A stretch of DNA of 64,000 bases from an uncultured Gammaproteobacteria bacterium (lineage in GTDB: Bacteria; Pseudomonadota; Gammaproteobacteria; Steroidobacterales; Woeseiaceae): the NCBI GenBank assembly GCA_937899415.1, contig CALBPI010000062.1:1-64000 (forward strand). The letters are read 5' to 3'. The notes below the pieces were generated by a model. It ran no database searches. It worked only from the letters and a program-made list of their open reading frames with translations, and was not told the DNA's origin. Position 1 is the stretch's first letter. Each line of letters begins with the position of its first letter. The translations under genes and the position numbers were made by a program. Positions 16,527-23,824 of this stretch are shown piece after piece.

Positions 16527-16804
16527 CCTGGTTTCACTCAGTAGGTCGCTTCCTTCGTCGCAACTACCCTCGCGCGACAGGCAAGCAGTCAATTGGAACG
16601 AGAGTTCCGTTGCACGGATATCACTTCAATGGTTCTCGACCGGGGCGCGCAATGGACCACGATTTGCGAGCCGAGCTTTTTCTCGTCCGGCGGGAAATCG
16701 GTCGGGTTTCGCGTGGCCCAATTGGAGCCGTTCAGGGAGCGAATTGGTTAGAACGACTGCGACGCAGGGAGTCGCAGTTGCTTGTTCAGCTGGAGGCGCA
16801 TTGA
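16523..16804 (+). CDS. Small hypothetical protein of the island
   Basis: 93 aa from an ATGA overlap with the regulator gene. Basic N-terminus, then a helical segment (LRAELFLVRREIGRVSRG, WLERLRRRESQLLVQLEAH). The stop overlaps the ATG of the TIGR02391-type gene, so it lies in the cargo operon. Not recognised. Confidence 0.45.
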   Translation: MTWFHSVGRFLRRNYPRATGKQSIGTRVPLHGYHFNGSRPGRAMDHDLRAELFLVRREIGRVSRGPIGAVQGANWLERLRRRESQLLVQLEAH

Positions 16805-17556
16805 TGCCGAGCAAACTACATCAAGTGATAGATGACCCGGATGCGCTTATTGAATTGGATTTCGAAGAGCTAGCGCCATTCGTACTAGATGATCTAAATC
16901 AAATGAGCCCGGGAAACGACCAGACCAACTTCCATATTCGAAACTACTGCAACGCAGTTTCTTCGGCATACCGGGGATCACCAAGAACGGCGCACCCGAG
17001 CGAAAAACTTATAGCACAACATCTCAGCGTAGCTTGGAAGGTCCTAGACCGCATGAGTCTAATCGCCCAAGATATTTCAAAGGACTTTGGCTGGTACTTG
17101 GTCACGCACATCGGCAAGCAGATCGGGTCTGCTGAAGAATTCCGTTCGATGGTGCTTAGATTGAATTTCCCTTCGGACCATTTGCATCCCACGTTAGTCG
17201 CGGAGGCCCGGCACTCATTCGTAAGGGGCGGTTTCTACAATGCCGTTTTTGATTGCGCTCGTATTGTCGAAGACGAAGTACGCCGGGCGTGCGGCTTTGA
17301 TCAGGGATTGATCGGTCAAGCATTGATGGCTAAGGCATTTGATCCCAAGGATGGTCCATTGTCCGATGCGTCCGAACAAAAGGCAGAGCGAGAAGGTCTT
17401 CGCAATCTCGCGACCGGCTTCATGTTGCGATTCAGAAATGCGACCGGACACGCTCGCCCTGAGCTATCGCCTGACGAAGCAATTGATGCAATTCACTCGG
17501 CGAGCTATCTACTGCGGATAGTCCATTCGAGGGTCGATGAACTGGACAGTGAGTGA
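16804..17556 (+). CDS. TIGR02391-type protein (defence-island associated)
   Basis: 250 aa from ATG 16804; the 355-aa track ORF uses an upstream start inside two other genes. The C-terminal half matches the TIGR02391/Ymh family: HPTLVAEARHSFVRGGFYNA, FDCARIVEDEVRRACGFD, QALMAKAF, a Gly-rich turn and LRFRNATGHARPEL (the RNxxAH-like end), then a helical tail. The family's role is unknown; it resembles the HEPN-like RNxxxH context, so RNase activity is possible but unproved. Codon use is visibly less GC-rich than in the chromosome. Confidence 0.7.
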   Translation: MPSKLHQVIDDPDALIELDFEELAPFVLDDLNQMSPGNDQTNFHIRNYCNAVSSAYRGSPRTAHPSEKLIAQHLSVAWKVLDRMSLIAQDISKDFGWYLVTHIGKQIGSAEEFRSMVLRLNFPSDHLHPTLVAEARHSFVRGGFYNAVFDCARIVEDEVRRACGFDQGLIGQALMAKAFDPKDGPLSDASEQKAEREGLRNLATGFMLRFRNATGHARPELSPDEAIDAIHSASYLLRIVHSRVDELDSE

Positions 17557-17591
17557 GGCTTACACTATTCGGCTCAGATGTAGCGTTGATC

Positions 17592-17614
17592 GTTGCCGCC
17601 TTCCCTCGGCGTTG
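17592..17614. repeat. Island intergenic GTTGCCGCC repeat, copy 5
   Basis: GTTGCCGCC and CGGCGTTG in the gap before the TIR gene, in the same orientation as copy 1 and opposite to copies 2-4. Confidence 0.45.
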
Positions 17615-17660
17615 AAATAGTCGAAACGACCACCACCTCTACTCCATAACGAAAAGACGC

Positions 17661-18098
17661 ATGGAGGCAACGGTGTATCAGGTCAACATCTTCATTAGCC
17701 ATTCCTGGCAGTACTCACAGCACTACGATTCGCTCATGGAGTGGCTTTGCCGTCGTCCGTGGGAAGTGAACCGACAGCCAGTTAGATTCGTTGATTACTC
17801 AGTCCCGAGAGAGAATCCCATCCATTTCGCGACGAACGAAGAGCAATTACGCCGGGCAATATACGCTCAGATTGCGGCGGCTCACGTTGTGATAATTCCA
17901 ACGGGCCTATACGCCAACTACAGCAAGTGGATTCAGAAGGAAATCAACGGCGCGCAAGCCTATGGAAAGCCTATTGTGGCTGTGAACTACCGTGGAGCAC
18001 AGCGTACATCGCAAGTTGTTAGCGAGGCCGCCCGCGAGACTGTTGGTTGGACCAGTGAGTCTGTAGCGAAAGCAGTTTGGCGAGCATACAACGGATGA
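17661..18098 (+). CDS. TIR-like (MTH538/ThsB-type) protein
   Basis: 145 aa, one domain. NIFISHSW (strand A and box 1), WEVNRQPVRFVDYSVPRENP, AAAHVVIIPTGLYANYSKW, IQKEINGAQAYGKPIVAV and RTSQVVSEAARETVGWTSES match the ThsB/MTH538 TIR-like family. ThsB proteins in Thoeris sense phage and make an ADP-ribose-derived signal. Glu94 in the KWIQKEI motif is at the place of the catalytic Glu. GTG 17673, with GGAGG just upstream, may be the real start (giving MYQVNIFISHSW). The stop overlaps the RipA-like start by 4 bp. No ThsA is present. Confidence 0.85.
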   Translation: MEATVYQVNIFISHSWQYSQHYDSLMEWLCRRPWEVNRQPVRFVDYSVPRENPIHFATNEEQLRRAIYAQIAAAHVVIIPTGLYANYSKWIQKEINGAQAYGKPIVAVNYRGAQRTSQVVSEAARETVGWTSESVAKAVWRAYNG

Positions 18099-18583
18099 CC
18101 GAACGCCAAGAGACGCTCGAGCTGTACAAGACGTTCGTCGAGACGATCACTGCGAACGAACACCGGCGGCAGTCTCTCAGCGCTGTATACACTTCTTTGA
18201 TCGCTTCGGCGTTGGCTCTTGTGGCTTCGGATGCTGAATTCGATCTCGCGTGGATATCTCTCGGAGTGTTTGTCGTAGCGCTCGTCTGGTTCCTATCGGT
18301 TCGTTACTTCCGGCGTCTTGCTGCGGCGAAGTTCGAAGTCGTAAAGAAGATGGAACGGGAGTTCTGTATCCAGCCATTCGCACTCGAATGGTTGTACTTC
18401 AAGCACAAAGCTCCGAAGGAAAAAGGCGACGGTCCCGAGAAGAGAAAGTGGGCACGCGTGACATTGACTCACTACGATCAGGCTGTGCCACTTTTGGCAA
18501 TGCTATTCAGCGGCGGGTACCTGCTTTGGTTGGCATACCAAGGGGTGTCGCTTATGCTGAAAACAGTTGGGTGTGATACGTAG
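18095..18583 (+). CDS. RipA-like multi-pass membrane protein, likely effector partner of the TIR protein
   Basis: 162 aa. Two neighbouring transmembrane helices near residues 31-47 and 51-70, a cytoplasmic middle part with YFRRLAAAKFEVVKKMEREF and FALEWLYFKHKA, then LTHYDQAVPLLAMLFSGGY leading into a third helix. This matches my memory of the RipA-family membrane proteins described from Francisella. It is translationally coupled to the TIR gene (ATGA). Membrane effectors paired with signal-making enzymes usually kill or arrest infected cells; that role is inferred here. Confidence 0.6.
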   Translation: MTERQETLELYKTFVETITANEHRRQSLSAVYTSLIASALALVASDAEFDLAWISLGVFVVALVWFLSVRYFRRLAAAKFEVVKKMEREFCIQPFALEWLYFKHKAPKEKGDGPEKRKWARVTLTHYDQAVPLLAMLFSGGYLLWLAYQGVSLMLKTVGCDT

Positions 18584-18623
18584 CACCAAGCGCAAAGTGT
18601 GTCGTCCAAGTCTGTCGAGAACG

Positions 18624-18660
18624 AAAAAAGCCGGTAGGGGTTTCCCTTACCGGCTTCTTT
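18624..18660. terminator. Bidirectional terminator at the right end of the island
   Basis: Stem AGCCGGTAGGGG / CCCTTACCGGCT with loop TTT. On the plus strand it is followed by a T-rich run and ends the TIR/RipA operon. On the minus strand it is followed by TTTTTT and would end the tRNA-Ala/tRNA-Glu transcript. Confidence 0.85.
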
Positions 18661-18685
18661 CTTTTTCACAGCGAAAGTCGAAAAC

Positions 18686-18696
18686 TGACTCGACTT
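18686..18696. repeat. Right copy of the TGACTCGACTT site
   Basis: Same 11-mer as the tandem pair at 10810-10831, 14 bp inside the right attachment repeat. Confidence 0.5.
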
Positions 18697-18709
18697 CCAC
18701 TGGACTTTT

Positions 18710-18760
18710 ATGGCGTCCCCTAGGGGATTCGAACCCCTGTTACCGCCGTGAAAGGGCGGT
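18710..18760 (-). repeat. Right attachment site within the intact tRNA-Glu
   Basis: 51 bp identical to 10637-10687. The element supplies this copy, which restores the 3' half of tRNA-Glu. Confidence 0.95.
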
Positions 18761-18786
18761 GTCCTAGGCCTCTAGACGAAGGGGAC
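18711..18786 (-). tRNA. tRNA-Glu (anticodon TTC)
   Basis: 76 nt with encoded CCA. On the minus strand: acceptor GTCCCCT/AGGGGAC, D arm, anticodon stem CCGCC/GGCGG with loop CTTTCAC (anticodon TTC), T arm GGGGTTCGAATCCCC. It is the integration target of the island. Confidence 0.97.
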
Positions 18787-18817
18787 CCGGAACTGTGTCT
18801 CGGCTTGCCGGAGAATC

Positions 18818-18893
<76 letters not shown>

Positions 18894-18906
18894 GACAGAG
18901 CGCGGT

Positions 18907-18935
18907 AATGTAGTCGAGGGCACTGGGGCTGTCAA
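18907..18935 (-). promoter_or_regulatory. Sigma-70 promoter of the tRNA operon
   Basis: TTGACA and TACATT separated by 17 bp on the minus strand, ending 13 bp before the tRNA-Ala 5' end. The GC-rich segment between -10 and the gene suits a stringently controlled stable-RNA promoter. Confidence 0.85.
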
Positions 18936-19021
18936 GCCGCTGAAACGCATCGCGTCGAACCGCACGCGAGGCGCCAATTGTGTAGCATGAGCGGCCTTCG
19001 AAACGGACGGGAGAAGCCGAA

Positions 19022-19792
19022 ATGGATCAGCTTTTCGATATTTCTGGGAAGGTGGCGCTTGTGACCGGCGGGTCGCGCGGCATCGGTGAAATGATCGCCG
19101 AGGGCTACGTCCGAAACGGTGTGCGCACCTACATCACGGCGCGAAAAGCTGAGGCCTGCGACCAGACGGCCGACAGGCTCTCCGAGTACGGGGAGTGCAT
19201 CTCATTCCCCGCTGACCTGTCGACGGCTGAGGGCATCGGCTCGCTTGCCGCAGCGCTGCGTGAGCGCGAAACCCGGCTCGATATTCTCGTCAACAATGCG
19301 GGCGCCACCTGGGGCGCGACCTTTGACGAGTTCCCGGAAGCGGGCTGGGACAAGATCATGGACATTAACGTGAAGTCGCCATTCTTCCTGACCCAGACGC
19401 TCATCGACCTGCTCGTCGCCGCGGGCTCGCACGAAGATCCCGCGCGCGTCATCAACATCGGATCGATTGATGGTTTGCACGTCTCGCGTATGGAGACCTA
19501 TTCCTACGCGGCGTCGAAGGCGGCGATCCTGCACCTGACGCGCATGATGGCCAAGAACCTCGTGAAGCGAGATATCACGGTCAATGCCGTGGCGCCCGGT
19601 CCCTTCGAAAGCAAGATGATGGCGCACACGCTGGCCACCATGGGCGAGCAGATTGTCGCTGAGGTGCCGCGCGGAAGGATCGGAAAGCCTGAGGATATGG
19701 CGGGCGCTGCCATTTACCTGGCGTCGCAGGCAGGCGCGTATCTCAACGGGGCGGTGATCCCCGTCGACGGTGGCCTTGCGACCACCGTCTGA
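19022..19792 (+). CDS. SDR-family oxidoreductase
   Basis: 256-aa classical short-chain dehydrogenase/reductase. Cofactor motif TGGSRGIGE (TGxxxGxG), NNAG, catalytic Ser in INIGSIDG, YSYAASKAA (YxxxK), and the C-terminal IPVDGGLATTV. FabG/RhlG-like in length. The TARKAEAC segment with Arg after strand 2 favours NADPH. The substrate cannot be told. It reads divergently from the tRNA operon. Confidence 0.85.
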   Translation: MDQLFDISGKVALVTGGSRGIGEMIAEGYVRNGVRTYITARKAEACDQTADRLSEYGECISFPADLSTAEGIGSLAAALRERETRLDILVNNAGATWGATFDEFPEAGWDKIMDINVKSPFFLTQTLIDLLVAAGSHEDPARVINIGSIDGLHVSRMETYSYAASKAAILHLTRMMAKNLVKRDITVNAVAPGPFESKMMAHTLATMGEQIVAEVPRGRIGKPEDMAGAAIYLASQAGAYLNGAVIPVDGGLATTV

Positions 19793-19807
19793 CGGGCGCG
19801 GCCGGGC

Positions 19808-20287
19808 TTACTCGCCGGCCGATTTCGACTGCAGCTGGCAGTAATTCTCAATGCCCATCTTCGCGATGAGGCTTTTCTGCGTCTCGATCCAGTCCACGTG
19901 CTCTTCCTCAGACTCGAGGATCGCCCGCAGCATTTCGCGCGTGACGTAATCGCTGACGCTGTCGGCATGGGCAATGGCGTCACGCAGGTCCGGAATCGCG
20001 ATCAACTCGATCTTAAGGTCACAATCGAGGATTTCCTCGACGTGCTCGCCGATGTGCAGCCGGCCAAGATCCTGCAGATTAGGCAGGCCTTCGAGGAACA
20101 GAATGCGCTCGATGAGCTTGTCTGCATGGTTCATCTCGTCGATCGACTCGTGGTATTCGTAGTCGCCGAGTTTGTGCAGACCCCAGTCCTTGAGCATCCG
20201 GGAATGCAGGAAGTACTGATTGATCGCGGTCAACTCGTTCTTGAGAATCTTGTTCAGGTGCGCGATGAGCGTCTTGTCGCCTTTCAT
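19808..20287 (-). CDS. bfr: Bacterioferritin
   Basis: 159 aa, heme-containing iron-storage ferritin. The ferroxidase ligands are in [17 protein letters not shown] and [17 protein letters not shown] (with the heme-ligand Met), then [13 protein letters not shown]. It stores iron as a mineral in the cytosol and releases it with help from Bfd, which is the next gene upstream on the same strand. A Fur-like box and a separate dyad lie in the 166-bp gap, so bfr has its own promoter. Confidence 0.97.
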   Translation of the reverse strand: MKGDKTLIAHLNKILKNELTAINQYFLHSRMLKDWGLHKLGDYEYHESIDEMNHADKLIERILFLEGLPNLQDLGRLHIGEHVEEILDCDLKIELIAIPDLRDAIAHADSVSDYVTREMLRAILESEEEHVDWIETQKSLIAKMGIENYCQLQSKSAGE

Positions 20288-20365
20288 TGGGGGAGGCCTC
20301 TACGGTCGTCCAGGGCAGGTTCGGACGCCGGCACGCGGCGTCGAGACCGCGATAATAGGCACTTG

Positions 20366-20412
20366 CACGGACATTGCAAGTCCGTGTTTTTAAACGAAAA
20401 TGATTCTCGTTA
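20366..20412 (-). promoter_or_regulatory. bfr control region: Fur-like box plus a second palindrome
   Basis: AACGAAAATGATTCTCGTT (20393-20411) is a Fur-box-like dyad. A separate perfect dyad CACGGAC-N7-GTCCGTG lies at 20366-20386. A candidate sigma-70 promoter TTGCAA-N16-TATTAT on the minus strand overlaps the second dyad, while the Fur box lies upstream of it. This layout suggests more than simple Fur repression. Confidence 0.6.
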
Positions 20413-20453
20413 GCGCCGCGTTTCGCGTTTGCGGGCGGGCGCTTATACGCAGC

Positions 20454-20669
20454 TTAGACGGGCTGCGTAGCGGGGCGGTAGATCTTTGGGCTGGGCAGGG
20501 CGCGGCTGGCCTTGCGCTCAGCAACGATTTCTTCAGCCGTCGTTGCGCAACTGCCACAACAACTCGCAACACCCAGCGTGTCGCGCAGACCTTCCACGCT
20601 GTCTATTCCAGCGTCGACGGCGCGCTCAATCTGGCGTTCAGTGATGGCTTGGCAAATGCAGACGTACAT
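20454..20669 (-). CDS. bfd: Bacterioferritin-associated ferredoxin
   Basis: 71 aa, [2Fe-2S] BFD-like protein. The four Cys are in MYVCICQAIT and GVASCCGSCAT. It transfers electrons to the heme of Bfr to mobilise iron when the cell is starved. A strong Fur-box region lies directly upstream, fitting de-repression at low iron. Confidence 0.95.
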   Translation of the reverse strand: MYVCICQAITERQIERAVDAGIDSVEGLRDTLGVASCCGSCATTAEEIVAERKASRALPSPKIYRPATQPV

Positions 20670-20685
20670 GGTGTGTCTATCTCAA

Positions 20686-20723
20686 TGTAAATGAGAATGA
20701 TTGTCAATCACGTTCTCATTTAA
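20686..20723 (-). promoter_or_regulatory. bfd promoter with overlapping Fur boxes
   Basis: AATGAGAATGATTGTCAAT plus a second half-overlapping ACGTTCTCATTT. On the minus strand TTGACA (rc of 20702-20707) lies inside the boxes and a weak -10 follows 17 bp later. This fits Fur repression of bfd. Confidence 0.75.
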
Positions 20724-20892
20724 ATGTGGTGCCCGTCACACCCGCATTCTCGCGGGGAACGTGGCGGCGCGGTCGCGACACGGGAACCTGCCAAGGAGTC
20801 GCTGCGGTGCTGCTGGTTCAGGCCTCACCCAAAGGAAGAACCAACAACGAAACGTGCGCGAACCGTGCCGCGACTGCGCTTCCACGGGATGC

Positions 20893-20921
20893 ATACTAGG
20901 CGAAATGAGAATCATTCTCAA
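20893..20921 (-). promoter_or_regulatory. Fur-repressed sigma-70 promoter with no obvious gene (candidate sRNA promoter)
   Basis: On the minus strand TTGAGA-N17-TAGTAT. The perfect dyad TGAGAATCATTCTCA (20906-20920) overlaps the -35 and spacer. Transcription would start near 20886 and run toward bfd through about 160 bp without a convincing ORF. Confidence 0.65.
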
Positions 20922-21069
20922 TAGCATTTAGCAAAAAAACTCGAGATTCCCGAAAGGGTGATTCGGTCACATCTGAGGCTGTGATTCCGGTTCTGACGCA
21001 GCCCCACGGACGTGGCACACTCGCGAGGCGTGGCAGGGGGCCGCCGCGACATCGCTGAACAGGACATTC

Positions 21070-22452
21070 ATGGCAGACGACAAACCGATCCTGCTGATCG
21101 TTGAGGACGACCCGGGGCTGCAAAGCCAGCTCAAGTGGGTGTTCGAGGACTACCAGATCGTTCAGGCCACAACGCGCACGGAGGCGCTGGATGCGATCCG
21201 CCGCCACGAACCCGCCGTTGTGCTCCAGGACCTGGGCTTGCCGCCGGACGCGGAGGGCGTCACGGAAGGTCTGGCCTGTGTCGAGGAGACGCTGGCTCTT
21301 GCGCCGCACACCAAAGTTATTGTCGTAACCGGTCACGGCGACAAGGACAATGCGCTGCGCGCCGTCGCTGCAGGCGCCTACGACTTCTATCAGAAGCCTG
21401 TCGATACCGATGTCCTGAACCTGCTCGTCGACAGAGCGGCAACGCTGGCCGCGCTTGAGGCCGAGAACCGACGCCTGGCGGCGTTGAGCGGTCACTCGCC
21501 GCTCGATGGCATCGTGGCCGTGAGCCCGGCAATGCTCAAAGTCTGCCGCATGATCGAAAAGGTCGCGCCGACTGACGTGACGACGCTGCTGCTCGGCGAG
21601 TCGGGCACGGGCAAAGAGCTGTTGTCGCGCGCGCTGCACGACCTCAGTCCGCGCAAGGACAATGCCTTCGTGGCCATCAACTGTGCGGCGATCCCCGAAA
21701 ACCTGCTCGAGTCGGAGTTGTTCGGCTTCGAGAAGGGTGCGTTCACGGGCGCCAACAAGACCACGCCGGGCAAGGTCGAGGTTGCGAACGGCGGCACGCT
21801 GTTCCTCGATGAAATCGGTGATATGCCGTTGCCACTGCAGGCCAAGCTGCTCCGGTTTCTGCAGGAGCGGGTGGTTGAACGGATCGGCGGCCGGGTTGAG
21901 ATCCCGGTAGACGTTCGCGTCGTCTGCGCGACGAATCAGAACCTGCAGAACCTGATTGCGGAGGGTGGGTTCCGCGAGGACCTTTATTACCGCATCTGCG
22001 AAATCGAGATCGACATCCCGCCGCTGCGTGACCGGGAGAACGGCGTGCTCATGCTGGCGCGCTCACTGCTCGACAAGTACGCGAAAAAGCAGGGTAAGCC
22101 GTTGCGCGGCTTCAGCGACGACGCGCAGCGCGCCATGCTTGCGCACCGCTGGCCCGGCAACGTGCGCGAACTTGAGAACAAGATCAAAGGTGCTGTGATC
22201 ATGGCGGAGGGCAGACAAGTGACGTCTGAGGACCTGGGCCTGGCCGATAGCGAATCGGTGCCGTCACTGAACCTGCGCGAAGTACGTGATGGCGCGGAGC
22301 GTAACGCGGTGCGCCAGGCCATGGTGCAAACGGCGGGGAACATCTCGCGTGCAGCCGCGGCGCTGGGCGTGAGTCGGCCGACGCTCTACGATCTGCTCGA
22401 GCGTCACGGCATCGAATCTGCGGAGTTTTCCAGGGCCGCAAACGCGGACTGA
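21070..22452 (+). CDS. prsR: PrsR: PEP-CTERM system sigma-54-dependent response regulator
   Basis: 460 aa. Receiver domain (ILLIVEDDPGLQSQLKW, phospho-Asp in VVLQDLGLPPD, TGHGDKD, KP), AAA+ sigma-54 activator domain (GESGTGKE Walker A, GAFTGA loop, LDEIGDMPL Walker B) and a Fis-type HTH (ISRAAAALGVSRPTLYDLL). The receiver with DLGLPPDAEGVTEGL and AYDFYQKPVD is characteristic of PrsR, which controls PEP-CTERM/exosortase genes. Its usual kinase PrsK is not next to it here, and no PEP-CTERM protein was seen in the window. Confidence 0.88.
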   Translation: MADDKPILLIVEDDPGLQSQLKWVFEDYQIVQATTRTEALDAIRRHEPAVVLQDLGLPPDAEGVTEGLACVEETLALAPHTKVIVVTGHGDKDNALRAVAAGAYDFYQKPVDTDVLNLLVDRAATLAALEAENRRLAALSGHSPLDGIVAVSPAMLKVCRMIEKVAPTDVTTLLLGESGTGKELLSRALHDLSPRKDNAFVAINCAAIPENLLESELFGFEKGAFTGANKTTPGKVEVANGGTLFLDEIGDMPLPLQAKLLRFLQERVVERIGGRVEIPVDVRVVCATNQNLQNLIAEGGFREDLYYRICEIEIDIPPLRDRENGVLMLARSLLDKYAKKQGKPLRGFSDDAQRAMLAHRWPGNVRELENKIKGAVIMAEGRQVTSEDLGLADSESVPSLNLREVRDGAERNAVRQAMVQTAGNISRAAAALGVSRPTLYDLLERHGIESAEFSRAANAD

Positions 22453-22459
22453 ATCGACC

Positions 22460-23824
22460 TTACTGCGCTTCCTTGAACGTGTCTGGGTTCAGGTCGTGCC
22501 TCGCCAACAGCTTGTAGAAGTCAGTGCGGTTGCGTTTGGCCAGCCGTGCGGCCTGGCTCACGTTGCCGCCCGTGATCTGCAGGATCTGTGAGAGGTAGTT
22601 GCGCGTGAACTCGTCGCGCGCCTCCGAGAACGACGGCAACTTGTCGCCGTGTGCGCCCAGGGCGCTGCGGACGAGCTCCGCCGAGATCACCGGTGAATTC
22701 GAGAGCGCGACGTTCTGGCGAACGACGTTGTAGAGCTGGCGGATGTTGCCGGGCCATTCGGCCATGACCAGCAGCTCGAGCGCTTCGGGCGCGTATACCT
22801 TGCGCTCGGCGTCACCCTGGTCTGTCAGCTGGCGCAGGAAGTGCGAGACCAGCAGCGGAATGTCCTCGCGACGCTCATCGAGCGGCGGCATTTCGATGTT
22901 GACGACGTTCAGGCGGTAATACAGATCTTCCCGAAACTGACCCGAGGCCATCATCTCGCGAAGGTCGCGGTGCGTAGCCGATAGCGTGCGCACGTCGACG
23001 GTGACCGACTCCGTGCTGCCGACCGGACGCACCTGGTTCTCCTGAAGCACGCGCAGCAGCTTGACCTGCAGACGCATGGGCATGTCGCCGATTTCATCAA
23101 GCAGCAGTGTGCCCCCATCGGCTGCCTGAAACAGACCCTTGTGCGCCGTGGTGGCGCCCGTGAAGGCCCCCTTGGCGTGGCCGAACAATTCGGACTCAAG
23201 CAGGTTCTCGGCCATGGCCGAGCAATTGATGGCAACGAACGGTTGGTCAGCGCGTTTGCTCGCGCGGTGCACGGCGCGCGCCAGCAGCTCCTTGCCCGTG
23301 CCCGACTCACCCGTAATCAGTACTCGCGCGTCGGTGTCGGCCACCATGCGCGCCTGGTTCAGGCGGTCTCGCATCGTGGCGTTGCGCGTGATGATCTCGC
23401 TGGCCCAGTCTTCGGTGCTGGCCGACGTGCCCGAGTTCTTGAGCGCCTTCTCGACGTTGGCCAGCAGTTCTTCCTTTTCGATGGGCTTGGTCAGGAATCC
23501 GAACGCACCGCTCTTCGTCGCTTCGACGGCGTCAGGGATCGTACCGTGCGCCGTCATGATGAGCACGTTGAGCCCCGGTGTGCGGCTTTGCAGTTCCTGC
23601 AACAGGCCGATGCCGTCCATCTTGTCCATGCGCAAGTCAGAGATCACGAGGTCGGGCTGGAAGCGGCCCAGCACGGCCAGCGCAGCCACAGCACTCTCAA
23701 CGGCCTCGACGGTGTAATTTTCGGCGCGCAGACGAATGCTCAGCAGGCGCAGCAGGCCCGGGTCGTCGTCGACGAGCAGAATGCGGCCGCGCATCTTGCG
23801 GCCTCTGACGGTGCGTTCACTCAT
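22460..23824 (-). CDS. glrR: GlrR (QseF): sigma-54-dependent response regulator
   Basis: 454 aa from ATG 23824. Receiver LLVDDDPGLLRLLSIRLRAE with the phospho-Asp in VISDLRMDKMDG, AAA+ domain with GESGTGKE, GAFTGATTAH and LDEIGDMPM, and a C-terminal Fis-type HTH. The receiver matches GlrR closely. The 514-aa track ORF adds an out-of-family N-terminus. It overlaps qseG by 8 bp as the last gene of galE-glrK-qseG-glrR. In enterobacteria GlrR activates glmY and rpoE promoters; the targets here are not known. Confidence 0.92.
   Translation of the reverse strand: MSERTVRGRKMRGRILLVDDDPGLLRLLSIRLRAENYTVEAVESAVAALAVLGRFQPDLVISDLRMDKMDGIGLLQELQSRTPGLNVLIMTAHGTIPDAVEATKSGAFGFLTKPIEKEELLANVEKALKNSGTSASTEDWASEIITRNATMRDRLNQARMVADTDARVLITGESGTGKELLARAVHRASKRADQPFVAINCSAMAENLLESELFGHAKGAFTGATTAHKGLFQAADGGTLLLDEIGDMPMRLQVKLLRVLQENQVRPVGSTESVTVDVRTLSATHRDLREMMASGQFREDLYYRLNVVNIEMPPLDERREDIPLLVSHFLRQLTDQGDAERKVYAPEALELLVMAEWPGNIRQLYNVVRQNVALSNSPVISAELVRSALGAHGDKLPSFSEARDEFTRNYLSQILQITGGNVSQAARLAKRNRTDFYKLLARHDLNPDTFKEAQ

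Larger units (their letters stand above)
10637..18760. mobile_element. tRNA-Glu-integrated phage-satellite-like island (~8.1 kb)
   Basis: Bounded by an exact 51-bp direct repeat of the 3' part of tRNA-Glu at 10637-10687 and 18710-18760. Contents in order: integrase, AlpA-like protein, initiator with iterons, four small genes, a capsid-like gene, two small genes, an HTH regulator, a small gene, a TIGR02391-type gene, TIR, RipA-like. All genes are on the plus strand and many are linked by ATGA overlaps. Base composition is visibly lower in GC than the chromosome, most clearly from 16.8 kb on. No terminase, portal, tail, lysis or conjugation genes were seen, so it would depend on a helper phage or other vehicle. 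The gene-free stretch 10492-10879 holds only the old tRNA terminator, the attachment repeat and integrase-proximal repeats. Confidence 0.9.

Noticed and set aside
20736-20927. 63-aa minus ORF beginning at the Fur-repressed promoter
   Set aside because: Its start overlaps the promoter itself and the composition is shadow-like; an untranslated RNA is the better reading.
21005-21040. Sigma-54 promoter before prsR
   Set aside because: TGGCAC is present but the GC of the -12 element is not at the needed distance.
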